The notes: generated by a model from the letters alone, not told the origin. 64,000 bases of DNA from Prunella strophiata (GCA_036583965.1 JAZBQD010000034.1:8827040-8891039); one strand, 5' to 3'; counted from the stretch's first letter, positions 1-13,274 are shown. Made by a program: numbers and translations.

Positions 1-2110
1 TAAATGAAAATGTAGGAGAAGTTGGCCACCTTTGCCACAAAACTTGTCCTATTCCTGCATCACACTGGCATACCTTTTGTTGCAAAACAGACCATCTCTA
101 AGAAAGATATAAAGACCCAATTTTATGGACAATCTATATTTTAGGAGCATGGTTCTGAATGAAATTTTCTTCAGTGCTTATACAGACTCTTCATTTCTGG
201 TTGGAAGCCTCCCACTTTATTTTCTAGGCGTGAGATCTTATATTTGTTCAGTACCTAACACCTAGGGGAATCTCAAATTGTAGCTACTCTGTTTTTAGCC
301 TTCTCCCTTAAAAAAATAAATGCATTCTTGAAAGCTACAAAGCAACTGGCCAGGCTTTTGATGATCTTTCATTAAACAGAAATGAAACATTCAAATGGTC
401 CATTGGACAAGCAAAGAATCGATTTGTTTGAAGAAAAGTCACGCAAGACACTCCAGTTATTTTAGTTCATTTTACCATAAAAGCTTTGGTAGGCTTTACT
501 TTTAGCATCTCTGAGACAAAACTAATGCCAATGGAACAGATCCACTAAAGACAGGCAACAAAGCTAGCTAAAATTTCTCATCACCTTCTTTTCCCCTTCA
601 AATGAAAACTGAGGCTTGATCAAAAGCAGGAAGTTGGTGGTTTTGACAAAACAGCCTCATTTTCCCAGGGAAAAACAGAAGGGGAAAAAGTTTTACTGTT
701 AAGTCAGAACATTAAAAGATAAATTCTGGGATGCAATTAACCCTCCTCCCCTGCTCTGGGTCATAAATTGCTCTGCAAGAGCTGGCAGTGTTCTTTCCCC
801 CTCAAAGAGATGCTGCAAAGGCAGTGAGCCAGAGCAGCAGGGATGAATCTGAGGTGAGAGGTGGAGAATTTGGGGTCAGAGGAAATGTTGGCAGCGTTCG
901 CGCTCTGCTGCAGGTGGGATGTTTGGCCACTCCCAGAACTCTGCCTCCTGAGAAACTCACCCTTATTTCTGTGTGTATTTGCACTTGCTGTGCACCCAGA
1001 CAACCTCTGCTCAGCACAGCACGTGGCCTCTGTCATGTCCTGCTCACAGAGGGATGGCTCCCCTCTGTGTCACAGTGTGTCTGAGCCACCAGCCCTCTAC
1101 TTCCCACTGCCCCCGAGTGCTCGCCTTTCCCTGCTCCAACAGGTACAGACACATCTCTCCCTGTGCTCCAGCTCCATCCCTGCTTTGTCACCTGCCCTGG
1201 AGCAGCTCAGCAGTGTCCCACAATCCTTCCCACCCATGGGCCATGGCTGGCTTTTCCCAGACCCTGTCCCTGTGGGGCAGGAGCCCTCCACGTGTCCCAA
1301 CACTGAGTGATGCAGAGACCCCAGGCAGGTACAAAGGAAAATGAAAATTGGCAATAAAGTTTCTTTATTGCCAAAACCTGACCTTTTTAAGCAGTTAGCC
1401 AGCTATCAGTTTACACAGTTTTGAGGCACAACAAGCCCAAGCCAACCAACCACCAAACACCACAATGTGGACATGTGGCAATCACACAGCAAGTCTCTCA
1501 CATCTCTCATGTCTCTCTACCCCTATTCCAGCTGAGTCACTCTCCCACAGTTCCCTTCTCCTTAGCCTAAGTAACAGGCCAGAGCCATGCTACAAGGCCT
1601 TGCTTTGTAAACCCTTACCCATCAGTTACACAACACTGTGTCCCACAAGTGAGCAACCCCGTGGTGCTGCAGCTGCAGGAGCACCCACCCCTGCACTGGA
1701 GTCCCCCCAGCATTCCCATGTCCCTTCTGCCCCTGCACTTCCCAAATCCTCCTTTCCACGCCCCACCCCTGCTCACACACAAACACACACAAATCCTTCC
1801 ATTAGCTAAATCCAGGTTTTTACAGTGCCTTTCTCACACGAAGCCCTTCCTTATCACCCAGCTCCCAGACGCCCAGGGCTAATCTCTCTGCCTGTGCCAC
1901 GCGTGGCCACCAGCTTATCTTCCCTCTCTTCTACACACACACACACTTTTTTACACAGAGACTAATCCTTCTCAGTGTCATGCACCTCAAAATCCTCCTT
2001 ACAACACCCCCTCCACACTGAGTAATCCCTTTTGGAGTCTCACACACACGATCCCGCTGGCAGCTTCCCTCCACAAGCATCCACGGCACGCTTCACACAC
2101 ACAGCAACTT
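1..2110. other. Intronic, no gene recognised
   Basis: The first 720 nt are AT-rich. From about 740 to 2100 the composition shifts to C-rich with scattered CACACA runs leading into the minisatellite. Overlapping reading frames of 70-150 codons occur on both strands with no domain, splice context or codon bias. Confidence 0.6.
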
Positions 2111-2823
2111 CTTTGTGTCACACACACCATCACCCCCCCTTTGTGTCACACACAATCACCCCCCTTTGTGTCACACACACCATCACCCCCCCTTTGTGTC
2201 ACACACAATCACCCCCCTTTGTGTCACACACACCATCACCCCCCTTTGTGTCACACACAATCACCCCCCTTTGTGTCACAGACACCATCACCCCCCCTTT
2301 GTGTCACACACACCATCACCCCCCTATGTGTCACACACAATCACCCCCCTTTGTGTCACACACAATCACCCCCCCTTTGTGTCACACACCATCACCCCCC
2401 CCTTTGTGTCACACACACCATCACCCCCCTTTGTGTCACACACATCATCACCCCCCCTTTGTGTCACACACAATCACCCCCCTTTGTGCCACACACAAAA
2501 TCACCCCCCTTTGTGTCACACACAATCACCCCCCCCTTTGTGTCACACACACCATCACCCCCCCTTTGTGTCACACACAATCACCCCCCTTTGTGTCACA
2601 CACAATCATCCCCCTTTTGTGTCACACACACAATCACCCCCCTTTGTGTCACACACAATCACCCCCCTTTGTGTCACACACAATCACCCCCCTTTGTGTC
2701 ACACACCATCACCCCCCTTTTGGGTCACACACACCATCACCCCCCTTTTGTGTCACACACACCATCACCCCCCTTTGTGTCACACACCATCACCCCCCTT
2801 TTGGGTCACACACACCATCACTC
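2111..2823. repeat. C-rich minisatellite, about 27 copies of a 24-28 bp unit
   Basis: The tandem unit is close to TTGTGTCACACACA followed by (CC)ATCACCCCCCT, repeated about 27 times with no interruption. Units alternate between ACACAATC and ACACACCATC types and differ mainly in the length of the C run (5-8). Near the right end, units 23-24 and 26-27 share the same order (a short ACACCATC type followed by a TTTTGGGTC variant), which suggests a higher-order duplication of about 78 bp. All three plus frames stay open through the array, but they encode only repeats rich in Ser, His, Pro and Thr. Confidence 0.95.
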
Positions 2824-5734
2824 CCCCTGCCTGAAGCACATATTTTTCCTTAAGTCTGACACGTGCATGTGAACCTGCCCTCAGTGCAGTAAAACCAGCA
2901 TATTTGTAAAGTGAGATAAACCAGTGTAAATGAGATATTTGGGGATGAAACCTTGGATATTTGGCTAACTGTCCTGAAAAATGGAAATGTTGTCACATGA
3001 GAGATTGTAAAGGACCTGGCGTGTTTCAGTGCAGGGAAGCACAGGCTGAGAGGGGATGTGTTGCTGCTTATAAAAACGTCAGAGGGGTAAACACTAGACA
3101 AGAGCTATTGATGCTAAAGGACAACATTGGCATGAGAGCAAGTGAGAATAAACTAGTCATGAATAAATGCAGGCTGTGAACCACAGGGAGATTTGTAACC
3201 ATGGGAGGAGAGCAGCTTGGGTTTTGCTTTCCAAAGGGAGCACTGGAGCAAAAGCAGAGCTGGTTTTGTCTGCAGCATCATTTTTGTCTGAGCTCACAAC
3301 CCTGAGGTGTCTTCCTGGGCTGGAATCACACCACTGCACCTGCACACTCTCTATCAGCAGAGGTTAACAGTGCAAAAGCACTTTTTTCCTTGCCTCTTTC
3401 TCCTCATCTGCAGCAGTGGGGTGGGGAAATGGAGCAGAGCTCTCTGTGCTCTGAGGGCAGTGCAGGCACAGCACCCAGGGCTCTGCTGAGGTTGCTGTGG
3501 CAGGCACAAACCACGCTCACGTTTCCTCAGTGCACATCTGCATTCCAGGAGCACCCTGCCTCCACTGCCTGCCTGCCTCCAGAGACATGGCACCCCTGAC
3601 ATGTCTGATAGGAATCACATATCTGTAACATGGATACAGAAAACCACAGGGAAGTGACTCTTTAGTGGGCTGCAAACACTGCTGCATGAGCCATGATCTT
3701 CCCAGGAGCAAGTGTGCCTGGATGTTTTCCTTCCCTGCACTTGGTACAGCAGATGAAGGAGATGTTGGCTGAGCATTGGGAGAGGAAGCAGCAGATATAG
3801 AGGTCCCTACCATCTGGGTAAAGATGAAAAAAATCTCTTTGGAAAGAGGCAGAGGAAACCAAGACATTTGAAAGTTTCTGTGTGTCTCACACTATCAAAC
3901 ATGGAGGAGCAGGAGCAGGAGCAGGGCAGGAGCTCTGCCCTGTGGGACTGAGCAAACTCTGCTTATGCTGAAGTCAATGACTATAAAAAAACTGAGAATT
4001 TTTGCAAGTGTGACATTTATCAAAGTGTGGGTGCCTTTTATTAGAGTGTAGTGTGAGGGCAAACAGAGAGGGCTGCAGGGGCAGGAGGAGACTGGAGATG
4101 CACAAAGCATCTGGCAGAGCTTCAAGGAGCAGCTTCAGTGATTCTCCCAGAAACCAACATAGCAAAGGGGAAAGGAGGGGGTGAAGGTGGGAAGATGCCC
4201 TCCTCCATTCAGACAGGAGTTCACCCATATGTTTGAATTGGTCTCTTTATTGCAGCTATAAAACTCAGAAGAGAACTAAAAGGGAAATCTGGCAAATAGA
4301 GCTACCAATGTCTCTTCTTAAAAGTCACACCCCCAAAAAAAGTAGCAATTGTTTTTGGCTTTTTTCCTTCTGGAAATATAAAAATGGAACAAGAATATTT
4401 ATTTTTGTTCTGTTTCAAGTAGCCTTCAGTTTCCTTTTGGTCAGAGGAACTGATAAAAATAGTTTTATTTCTTTACTACTTTTCTCTCTGCAGAGAGACA
4501 ATGTGAAAACAGAGAAATATGAAAATAGGTGGAGATTGGCATCACATGCTGGGGGTTTTTTCTGTTTTCCAACTGGTAGGTGGGAGGTAAGTGGCAAACT
4601 GGCAAAAAAAGTGTGAGCATACATATAAAATCTCCACGTTTACCTTTTATTTCAGATTTGCAAAAAGATAGTAAACATCTATTGAAACCACTACTTCCTT
4701 AAAGGGAAAAAAAAAATCTTTTATGGCAAAGACCTGTGTCAAATGAAAAAAATTTTCTACAAGTTTTCAGCCACCTCTAGACAGAAACCTGTGATTATCT
4801 GCAATGGTCTGGGGTGCCACACTGGGGGATAAACAACAATGTTGAGGGAGAAGTGGTGCACTGGCATTGGCCACAAAACCCCAGGACAAAGTCAAAAGAG
4901 CCAAACCAAATTAAAGGATGGAGGAAAACCAAGGGAAGCCCTGAGTACCTTTAAGCTAGAGAAGTAAAAACTGTCTCATTTCCCAGCACACAAGGAGCAC
5001 AAAGAACCAGTCTGCTGCCACAGTGATTACAGGCCTCACATGTATGAGGAGAACAAATTTTCAAGCTCCTGGTACAGGGATTAAAGCACTTGGGAAGCTG
5101 CCAGATCCTGTAAAATAATTTGGAGATGCCACAAATTGCATGGGCATAAACCCTCCTTTGGTCCATACTGGCTTTTCACTCAGCCTGAGTTGGTGGTTTC
5201 TATGTTTGCACACTTATTAGAAGGTGAATTGATGTGCAGGATATCTCATTTTCCTATTTACAAAATCTGTACCTGGTATGAAAGAGGGGAAATCAGTGAC
5301 TGGATCAAGAGACAGCAAGGGAAGTGCAAGTGTGAGAAGGGATAAGTGACTGAGATCAGTGACCTGAGGGCAACTCTGCAGTCACTAAGGGCTGTTCACT
5401 GTTTCTTTCCTTTGAAATGTCATCTCTTTTCCTCTTTCCTTTGCCCCATTCATTAACTCTATGTTTTTCACAGCTCTATTCTCTGATTTATTTACTTTAT
5501 TCTCTTCTTCCCCTTGGATTTTGGTCTCCCTGCTCCAGTGCTTTCTTCCTTAACATCTCTTGCATGGAAACAACAATAATGTTCAACCAAGAGGTTGCTT
5601 CAATGATGGTGGCATTGAAGCATTCTTGGGATAAGAGAAATTATTCTTCTACTCCAGGAAAAATCCAGAAACTGCAAAGAGAACTAAAAAATATCAATTT
5701 AAATAAAGTTGTGAAAAGAAGAAAAGTGATTAAA
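2824..5734. other. Intronic, no gene recognised
   Basis: Mixed AT-rich sequence with short purine tracts, such as AGGAGCAGGAGCAGG near 3904. No repeat family, RNA gene or exon is recognised. Confidence 0.6.
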
Positions 5735-5806
5735 AAAACACCAAACCCAAACCAAACCAACCAAAAAAACCCAACCAAACAACAACAAAATAAAAAAGAA
5801 AAGCAA
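5735..5806. repeat. A-rich low-complexity tract with CCAAA-type pentamers
   Basis: Runs such as ACCAAACCCAAACCAAACC grade into CAACAACAAAATAAAA. The CCAAA theme is the same as in the long array at 44249-44345. It is simple-sequence DNA and probably a decayed microsatellite or retroposon tail. Confidence 0.8.
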
Positions 5807-5997
5807 AATATGGTGTGTGAAAGAAACCAGCTCATGGTATCTGAAGGTAGAAACTAAGTGAGGTAAGAAGGTTGGATAAAAGGGATGAAGGTCATTTTAA
5901 AATCAACATCACTGGGGTTGGTGCTGAGAATGTCAAGGAACAAACTCAAGAAGAGCTGCAAAAAGCTGCCTAGCACAAGCACTGCAGGATGAGTTGT

Positions 5998-6243
5998 TTA
6001 CAGAATCATGGGGTTGTTTAGGTTGGAAAAGAGCTTTAAGATCATTGAGTGCAACACAGTGAGTTAACACTGCCAAGTCCACCACTAAATCATATCCCTA
6101 CGTGCCACATCTACATGTCTTTTAAATACCTCCAGGGATGGTGACTCAGCCACTACCCTGGACAGTCTGTGCCAGTGCTTAGACAATCCCTTCAGTGAAG
6201 AAATTTTTCCTAATGTCCAATTTAAATTTAGCTTAATCCAGAA
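5998..6243 (-). mobile_element. CR1-type LINE fragment, 3' end, inverted
   Basis: The plus strand begins CAGAATCATGGGGTTGTTTAGG and continues through TACCTCCAGGGATGGTGACTC, CAGTGAAGAAATTTTTCCTAA and TGTCCAATTTAAATTTAGC. These are the hallmark blocks of the 3' end of avian CR1 retrotransposons read as the reverse complement, so the element lies on the minus strand. CR1 is the dominant LINE of birds. Only about 245 nt remain, covering the end of the reverse-transcriptase frame and the 3'UTR. The copy is 5'-truncated, as most CR1 copies are. Many substitutions indicate an old insertion. It has no coding capacity. Confidence 0.9.
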
Positions 6244-6607
6244 AAAAAATTGCCAGTGATGGGTGGAGCTCTTTTGGAACTGAAATCATATTTCATTGCT
6301 TCTCTTTTATGGAATTTATATAATTTACCACAGAAAATGGAATTAGAGAGATTTTATCTTTTAATTTTCAAAAACTCCCTGGATGGTAGCTTAGAGTAAC
6401 TGGGCTCTGATTTCAGCTTGGGCCATTGCTTCTAGAGAAGGTGAAATCTTGACTGTGAGACTGAGAAGAACAGAGGCATGGTGGAAATCTTGATATTTTG
6501 TGATAAATATTGAATACCTTGTTCTGAACCATCCTGTCCCAAAACATGGCATTGCCTCTTTATGGAATGACTAGAAACATTAACAGCCTTCATAAGACTG
6601 TTGTCCC

Positions 6608-6610
<3 letters not shown>

Positions 6611-6638
<28 letters not shown>

Positions 6639-6642
6639 AAAA
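6611..6642. repeat. Poly-A tract (A26, then GAAAAA)
   Basis: A run of 26 A interrupted by one G. It is preceded by CCCTTT and has no recognisable retrocopy body upstream, so it is probably a simple repeat. Confidence 0.9.
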
Positions 6643-9600
6643 GGTGGCATTTGCTAACGAGGCCATAAATATTGATGCCTTTCTGAGGTCCCCCAGAGCC
6701 CTATCATTTCTGCAACTGACTGATTAATAATAGATTAAACACTTTAGTTTTGCTTACTCTGGGCTTCGTAACTTTGAGTGCATCTGCTGTGTTGGTAACA
6801 GAAGGGCCTGGAACGGATGGATCTGGCAGATATTCAGCAGAGGAATATGGCAGGAGCCTACAAATACCTTCAAGGGCCAAAACTCAACCAAAATCTATGC
6901 AAGGGACATCAGAGGCTTAGAGTAATTCAGTGAGGAGCTTCAGAATGTGTTTACTACAGATAAGACATTGTGCCTTTGGAATATCTGCAGTGTTTACTAC
7001 ATTATGAGTGCACATGACATTACATGGTGGATGTATAATGAACTTTGCATTCATAACGTGCCTTTCATTGCAGGAGCTCAAAGGAGCTTTAGGCTGTGTT
7101 TTACACAGGGCCAGGCTGGGCTGGTTTCAGATGTGCTGAGCAGCAGTAATCGCTCAGCACCTCCCAAAAACAAACTTCAAGGGACTGTTTGGATGTCACA
7201 CAATGAGTCTGTATCAAAGCTGATGAAAGAACCAGGTGTTCCTGGCTTCTCAGCTCATGTTCAAATCCACTGGAGGCTGCTGGCATGGAGGATTTGTTCT
7301 AGCTCAGCAAGCTGTGAAACACCAGGGAAAATACCTGGTGTTACTCTCCCTGTTGTTATAATTAACAGCCTCTTTTATAGTGCTCTATTAAAAAGATCCA
7401 GAAGGCTACACAAGAAATCACATCTGCTTTTCTCAGCTATGAGTTCAGTGTGAGTTTTGATGCTCATGAGTACTTGTCACCCCAGCAGCACCACACAGAA
7501 CTGTGTTTAATAACCTTGAACTTTGCATGGGCAGAAGGGGCTGATGCCCTGAGGGATGTCCTGCAGCCACACTCACTCTCTGTGGTTTCAATGAAAAAAT
7601 TAATTCCCAAACTTCAGCTAAGTCCTCTGTTCCTGTGCAAAGGGCAGAGATACCTTTCAGTGCTCCACAGACTGCCTGCCCATTTTTGGTGTGAAACTGG
7701 ATCTCAGTGAGTTGAAGACACCCCCAGCAGCAGTGCAGGCTTTGCTCCTGTGTGGCTGCTGGACTGTGGTGCTGGGGAGGGGACCCATAGAAAGTCTGTG
7801 GACCCACACTCACACCCCTGACTTGAAAGTCTCTTCTGAGCAACTGCCTCTGTCTGGATTTCCCTTTTTTTTCTTTTCAAATCTTTTCAAATAATTCTAA
7901 ATAATTAAAAAAAAAAAAAACAAAAACAAACCAAAAAAAAAACAAAAAACCAAACAAAAAAAACCCAAACAAAGGCAGGGCAATTATCCACAGGAAATCA
8001 CTGCCATTCAGCCCTCTGCCCACACACACATACAGACACAATATAACTCTGAACAGCAAGGCAGCAAAATATGTGCTTAATGTCAAACCTGAGTGAGGAT
8101 TGAGAGGTCACTACCTGGTATGCAGCATCTTTGTGTGCAGTAGCTGTGGGAGGACAGCATGGCCAGGAGTGTGGGGCAACACAGACACCCCAGGACATGC
8201 TCTGCACATTTGGGGCACTCAAAGTTCCCCCTCTGCCCATTGGCTTCCTCCCAGTGTGTCCCTGTGCTCCCCTGGCAAAGGCTGGAGCCAGCAGCAGTGC
8301 CACTGCTCCCCCTGAGCTAAGTAAAAATTGAATAGATGCTCAGGTGTTTTGTTGATCAAACTGAACAAATTGGGAACAGGCACTTGGGACCAGTGGGTGA
8401 CACATTCAAAGGCATGATCCTCACTGTGTGCTGCCTTTGCTGTGAGCACAGCCCCTCTGCCCCAGTACTGCAGCTTCAGAGCCACACACTGCCTCCCTGA
8501 AGTGTGTAAATAGCTTCTGCAGGTTTCCCTTTTGTAAAACAAGGATTGCTTCACATTTCTTTTCTTCCTAACAAGAGGGGTTTCTGTGCTGCCACACTGA
8601 TTTGCAACAATGCTTTGCTTGATGTCAGCTGCTCAGTGCCCAGGAGCCATCTCTAATTGAGCACTGGCAGGCAGGACTGCTGTGACTCCTCAGAGCAGTG
8701 TCAAGGGGAGGAGGAGGGCAGAGCAGAGCTGGGGCTGAATTTGCCATGGAGCAGAGAAGTGTTTCCCTGCCTGCCTCCCAGGCACTGGTGCTGGGGTGGA
8801 GCAAACTGCACTGCAGCAAAGTGCTGGGAATCAAAACTCTGCTGGTTTGTGTTTGTGTGCCCGGGGAGCTGGGAGGCACCGCAGGGCTGCTCGGAGCAGG
8901 ATTCCCTACAGAAATCCACCCAGGGAGGGGGTGGCCTTTGTTAGAGACCTTGAAACACACCTTGAAACTCACCTTGTTCACTGGCAAGCCCGACTGGCAG
9001 GAAAGCCCGTCTGCACTCCTATCGATAGGATGCAGATTGCAACATCAAAAGCAATGCTCTGGAGAGAAGGGGTGCGAGCTACAGGAACATTCCTTGTGCA
9101 GAAACACGATGTAACAAGGTTTGCCTTTGATCCTTTTCCCAAGCAGTTAATTCCAGCTCCCTGCTGGTGGGTGCAGACCTGCTGCTGCTGCTCAGCACTC
9201 ACACACCTGCAGAGGGACACATCCACTTGGCTCCCAAGGTGTGACACCAGGAGCCTGCTTCAGATACTGGGACATCAGGAAAGAATCACACCACTGGTTT
9301 CCTCTCCCTAGAACACAGCTTTTGCACCCTGCCTTCCCCCTGGGTAGGTGTAATCTATTCCAAAATGCAATGCCTGTTTCAGCCAGTGTTGCTGAGCTGT
9401 CCTGCTGAATGTTGGGAAGAAATGAGGCTCGGGGAGGCTGTGCAAGGGCTGTGGAATCCTCTGTCCTCTAATCATGGAGTTCACTTCGGTTTGCAGCACA
9501 AAGTTTCACAGCTGGCTCTGCCCATGTGTGGGTAACAATCTGCCTTCAAATCTGAGGTGGAGGGAGGCTTTTGTAGGCAGTGTGCACCACTCTTTGTGTT

Positions 9601-9721
9601 TGTTTACTCATTAGTTTGCACACCACGGCTTCCCTACAGCAGCTCTGAGCTTTCCTGTGTGCTGAACTGGTTGGATTTCTTTTTATAACATTCCTCATCC
9701 AGATTTTGTGGTGTTGTTGTT

Positions 9722-9729
<8 letters not shown>
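6643..9729. other. Intronic, one A-rich tract, no gene
   Basis: Contains an A-rich tract at 7903-7974 of A runs broken by C and CC. Otherwise it is unique-looking sequence with moderate GC between 8600 and 9300. No exon or RNA gene is recognised. Confidence 0.6.

Positions 9730-9771
<42 letters not shown>
9730..9771. repeat. Poly-T tract, T42
   Basis: An uninterrupted run of 42 T, preceded by a GTTGTTGTTG ramp and TTTTTTC. It is the longest homopolymer in the window and a likely length-variable site and assembly weak point. Read on the minus strand it could be the A-tail of a decayed retroposon, but no body is recognised. Confidence 0.95.
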
Positions 9772-12700
9772 CAGAAATTCAGCCAAAGAAAACATGATGT
9801 TGGATTTTTAGTCCTTTACCCTTGGGCCTCATTATGTGTGTCTCCAACCCTATTTATTTACATTTCAAGGGAGAGGCTGGCAGAGAAGTGAAAACATGAG
9901 GGTTTCCCTACAAATTGTGATCAGCCACTATTTTCCCTGTGTACAAAATCCTGCATCTCATGCTGCAAAGTCCAGAGCTGTGATACAGAGATTTTCCTGA
10001 GAGAAAATTCAGGGACACCAGACAGCATCTCCTTTGCACCTTCTCTGGGCATGGTCTGCCATGTATGATTCTCCTTCAAAACAAATCCATCAGGAAAGGA
10101 CCTGCTGATCAAAGCTCTCCCTCAACCCCTCCACCTCAATTTCCATCTCACAATTTTTCTTCCCATTTTCATACCTTGTTTTCTCTGGTCTTTAGCAGGT
10201 AGAACACAAGGAGGAGTGGGGTTCATGCTGTGCTCCTCTCTCACCTAGAACATGCTTACATTCAAACTCAAGAACTTCTACAACACATTTTCTTCCTAAA
10301 AATACTCAAAATACCAACCCTGCTTCCAAGCAGCCAGTGGCAGAAGGGCTTCTCTCTTTACCTCCACTACCTCCTTTTCCAGCTCCTCAGCAAACCCAGA
10401 GTAAACATTGGAGAATATTCCATCTGGGAAGCCCCTTGCTCAATCCAGCAGAATTTCTTGCCTCTGAGCCAGGCCCACCATGGCAAACCTTGGACAGTGC
10501 CTGCTCCTGGAGCAGGATGGCACCTCCACACTGTGGCTGAGTGCCACCATCACGGTGCTCTGATGTCCCTGGCACAGCTGCTGCCACATCTGGAGCCACT
10601 CAGTCACAGAGTGGTTCTCACATCTGTCCTCCCTGCCAACTGGCAGTGCCACACTTTCCCCAGGACTTTTTCCTCCCCAGGGACAAAAGTACAACGTGGT
10701 GGGAAGAAACCTCCTTGACTCACACAAACAGCTGAGGTTCAGCTCCTGCAATTCTGCTGTGTAAACCTGGTCCCACCAGTCACCCTGCAGGTGCATTCAG
10801 GATAAAGGTGGCAGTAAGGACAGAATTGAGGGCACAAGCTGGGTCACAGGGACTGAGCTGGGCCCTCCCAGCCTCTTGCATGACAGCTGGGAGGGTGGGA
10901 GGCACTGCCAGGCTGTTGTGTGAAGCTATCTGGCATGTGCAGGCACCTGCCTCATGCTCACACCCCCCTGGCTTGGCCAGGAGGCTGCTCTGCCTCAGCA
11001 AAGCACAGATGGAGCTGGGGGAGCCCAGCACAGGGCATCCTCCAGCTGTGTCCCACCAAAGGACAGCCCTTCTGCCCACAGGGACTGTGTCTGTCCATGG
11101 CTGCTCCATGGATCCCACAGCCTGCAGCCTCTCTCCATCCCTGGGAGCACACAGAGCCCGGGTTAGGGACACACCACACCCCCCCCAGTGCTCACAGACA
11201 GCTACAGCCTGCTCCTGTGGCTGCACCCAGAGTTTTAAAGGACAGAACCACAAGAAAAAGCACTTGGATCCTTGCTGGAATGGCCCATGCTCTGGGGGGC
11301 TGCCTGGTGGCACAGGGGCCACCTCAGCAGGGAGCAGAGCTCTACACACGTATGGCACAGACTGCAGCTGGCCCAGAGCTCACAGCAACACTTCCACAGA
11401 GATCCCTGCTGCCAACACCTTGTGTGAAGGCTCCCCGAGGTGCATCATGTTCTCCTGGTGTTGGGATTCTTGTACTGCTGGATTTATTCTCCCCTTGGCA
11501 AACACCAAGGATGAGGAATTCCTCACAGCAGTGCTGCAAACACAGATGTGCAGCTCCGTCTTTTCCAGGCTGCAGAACAACCTGGGAGAAACCTCTGGTC
11601 TGGCACCAGCTGGAGGGAAAACAGAAATAACACACTCTGGGAACTATCAGAGTTCTCCACTTCAGGAGATTAATTAATTTCAGGATTAATTTTAGGCAAA
11701 GTGCAGGATCTGAACCAATACTGGTCCAGGCTCCAGCTTCAGGCAGAGCAAGCAGAGGCAGTACCACGTCCTGCTGGCCTGCCCAGGGAATGACCCCTTC
11801 TCAAACACAGCCTGCCCCAGGGCTGAGGAGGAGGATGCTGAGCTCTCTGTTGGAACTCTGCTAGAGAACAGCAACTCACTCCAGCAACTCCCATCTCTGG
11901 TGGTTTCAGCTCCTGGTGTTTTTACAGGGTGACATGGCTCAATCCCAGGCACTTCCCCATTATCCATCACTCAGGAAAGGTCTCACATAGTTTCTGGACA
12001 TGCAGTGCTGTAACTATTAATCTGCTCAGGGTTTGGGACCTTTTTTCCTTCATTTTTTAATGAAAAATTACTCTGACTTTCAAACTACCTCCAGGCAGGT
12101 TTTGCTGGGTAATTTTTTTTTTTTAATTAAAAGTGCGTACATTTTTCAGCCAGAAATTTCAATAAATGAGCTGCAAGGAACTCCTCAGATGTGAGATCCT
12201 GATTTTGCAAGTGCCCTGAGGAAACAATTTGGGAAATCTGCACTGCAAACAACTGGGAAAATAAGTGGACAAGTTGCATCAACAGGATGAAATATTAATT
12301 AAAGGGAAAATGTCTTGGCAGCAAGAGAGAACTTCAGACTGAACTGATGGGATATTGCATCCCCTGTGTGAGATCAGTAATTTTGCAGCTCCCTTCAAGA
12401 TGGAGATCCCCAGATTGTGAAGTTTGGGACCTCACAGGCTGCCACTTCCTTTCCATGATTCAGCATCCATCAGCTTCCCTCTAAGAGGATTTGTTCCTAA
12501 AGTGGTGTTACAGCAACTGCAGGAGACCTTGTAATGGCCATAAAATCATTTAGACAGAAAGAGAATGTCTCCAGTGATTTAGCCTCTCCATCTCTGCCAT
12601 AAGTGCTCGCCCACATTCACAGCAGCAGGGACTGAGGCAGAGCTTTACATAAAGCACCTGCAGTGGCACCCAGGGACTTTTCCCACTGGAAATCAACACA

Positions 12701-13274
12701 TGGGGCTCCATCTCTGAGTCAGGGACAGTGGACAGACCTTCTGCCTCTTGTAGTGTCAGCACAGAGCTTGCAAGGGTGACTGAGGTCTAAAAATTCCCCA
12801 TTCCTGGAGTGACTGGACTGAGTCATAATCTCTTTTTCAGTAAGGTACTGACTTACACATTCAGAAGGGAAAAAACCCCAGAAATATGAATTATCAGTAC
12901 TAAAAAGGAGGAGATTAATAAAAAGAAGCCTCAGATTCAACACTGTATTAAAAATGCATGACTTGTAAAACAAGCTTATGGTTTTGGGAACCTGCTACCT
13001 TTTAACTGGAGTCTTTCAGACAGCAGCTCCAGGTGGGAGAGGGAACAGTTGCTGCAGCTACAAAAGGCTCCTCAGTCATATCCATATCCCTATGAACTCA
13101 TCCCATTGCCTGAGTCCTGGCTCAGCAGCAAACTGCTGCTGCCTTTCAGCATCTCACCCTGCCTGTGGTGTGAGCTCAGCACATTTGCCTGCTGAGAGCC
13201 AGCCACGAGCACATCTGGATGCACAGTGAGGTGGAGAGGTTGTGATCCCTCTGTTGCACCAGCTGGGTGAATTC
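9772..13274. other. Intronic, no gene; homeodomain-like motif pair near 11.67 kb
   Basis: GC-richer from 10400 to 11600, where chance reading frames of up to 289 codons occur with no domain or family resemblance. At 11660-11695, TTCAGGA with TTAATTAAT and then TTCAGGATTAATTTT forms an imperfect direct repeat carrying homeodomain-type sites. Nothing else is recognised. Confidence 0.6.

Noticed and set aside
2032..2872. Three overlapping plus-strand reading frames of about 240-270 codons
   Set aside because: They are translations of the 27-copy minisatellite, open in all three frames because the unit lacks stops. They encode only Ser/His/Pro/Thr repeats.
10808..11677. 289-codon plus-strand frame, the longest in the window
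   Set aside because: It lies in GC-rich, stop-poor intron sequence and competes with similar frames on both strands. It has no domain, no family resemblance, no codon bias and no splice context.
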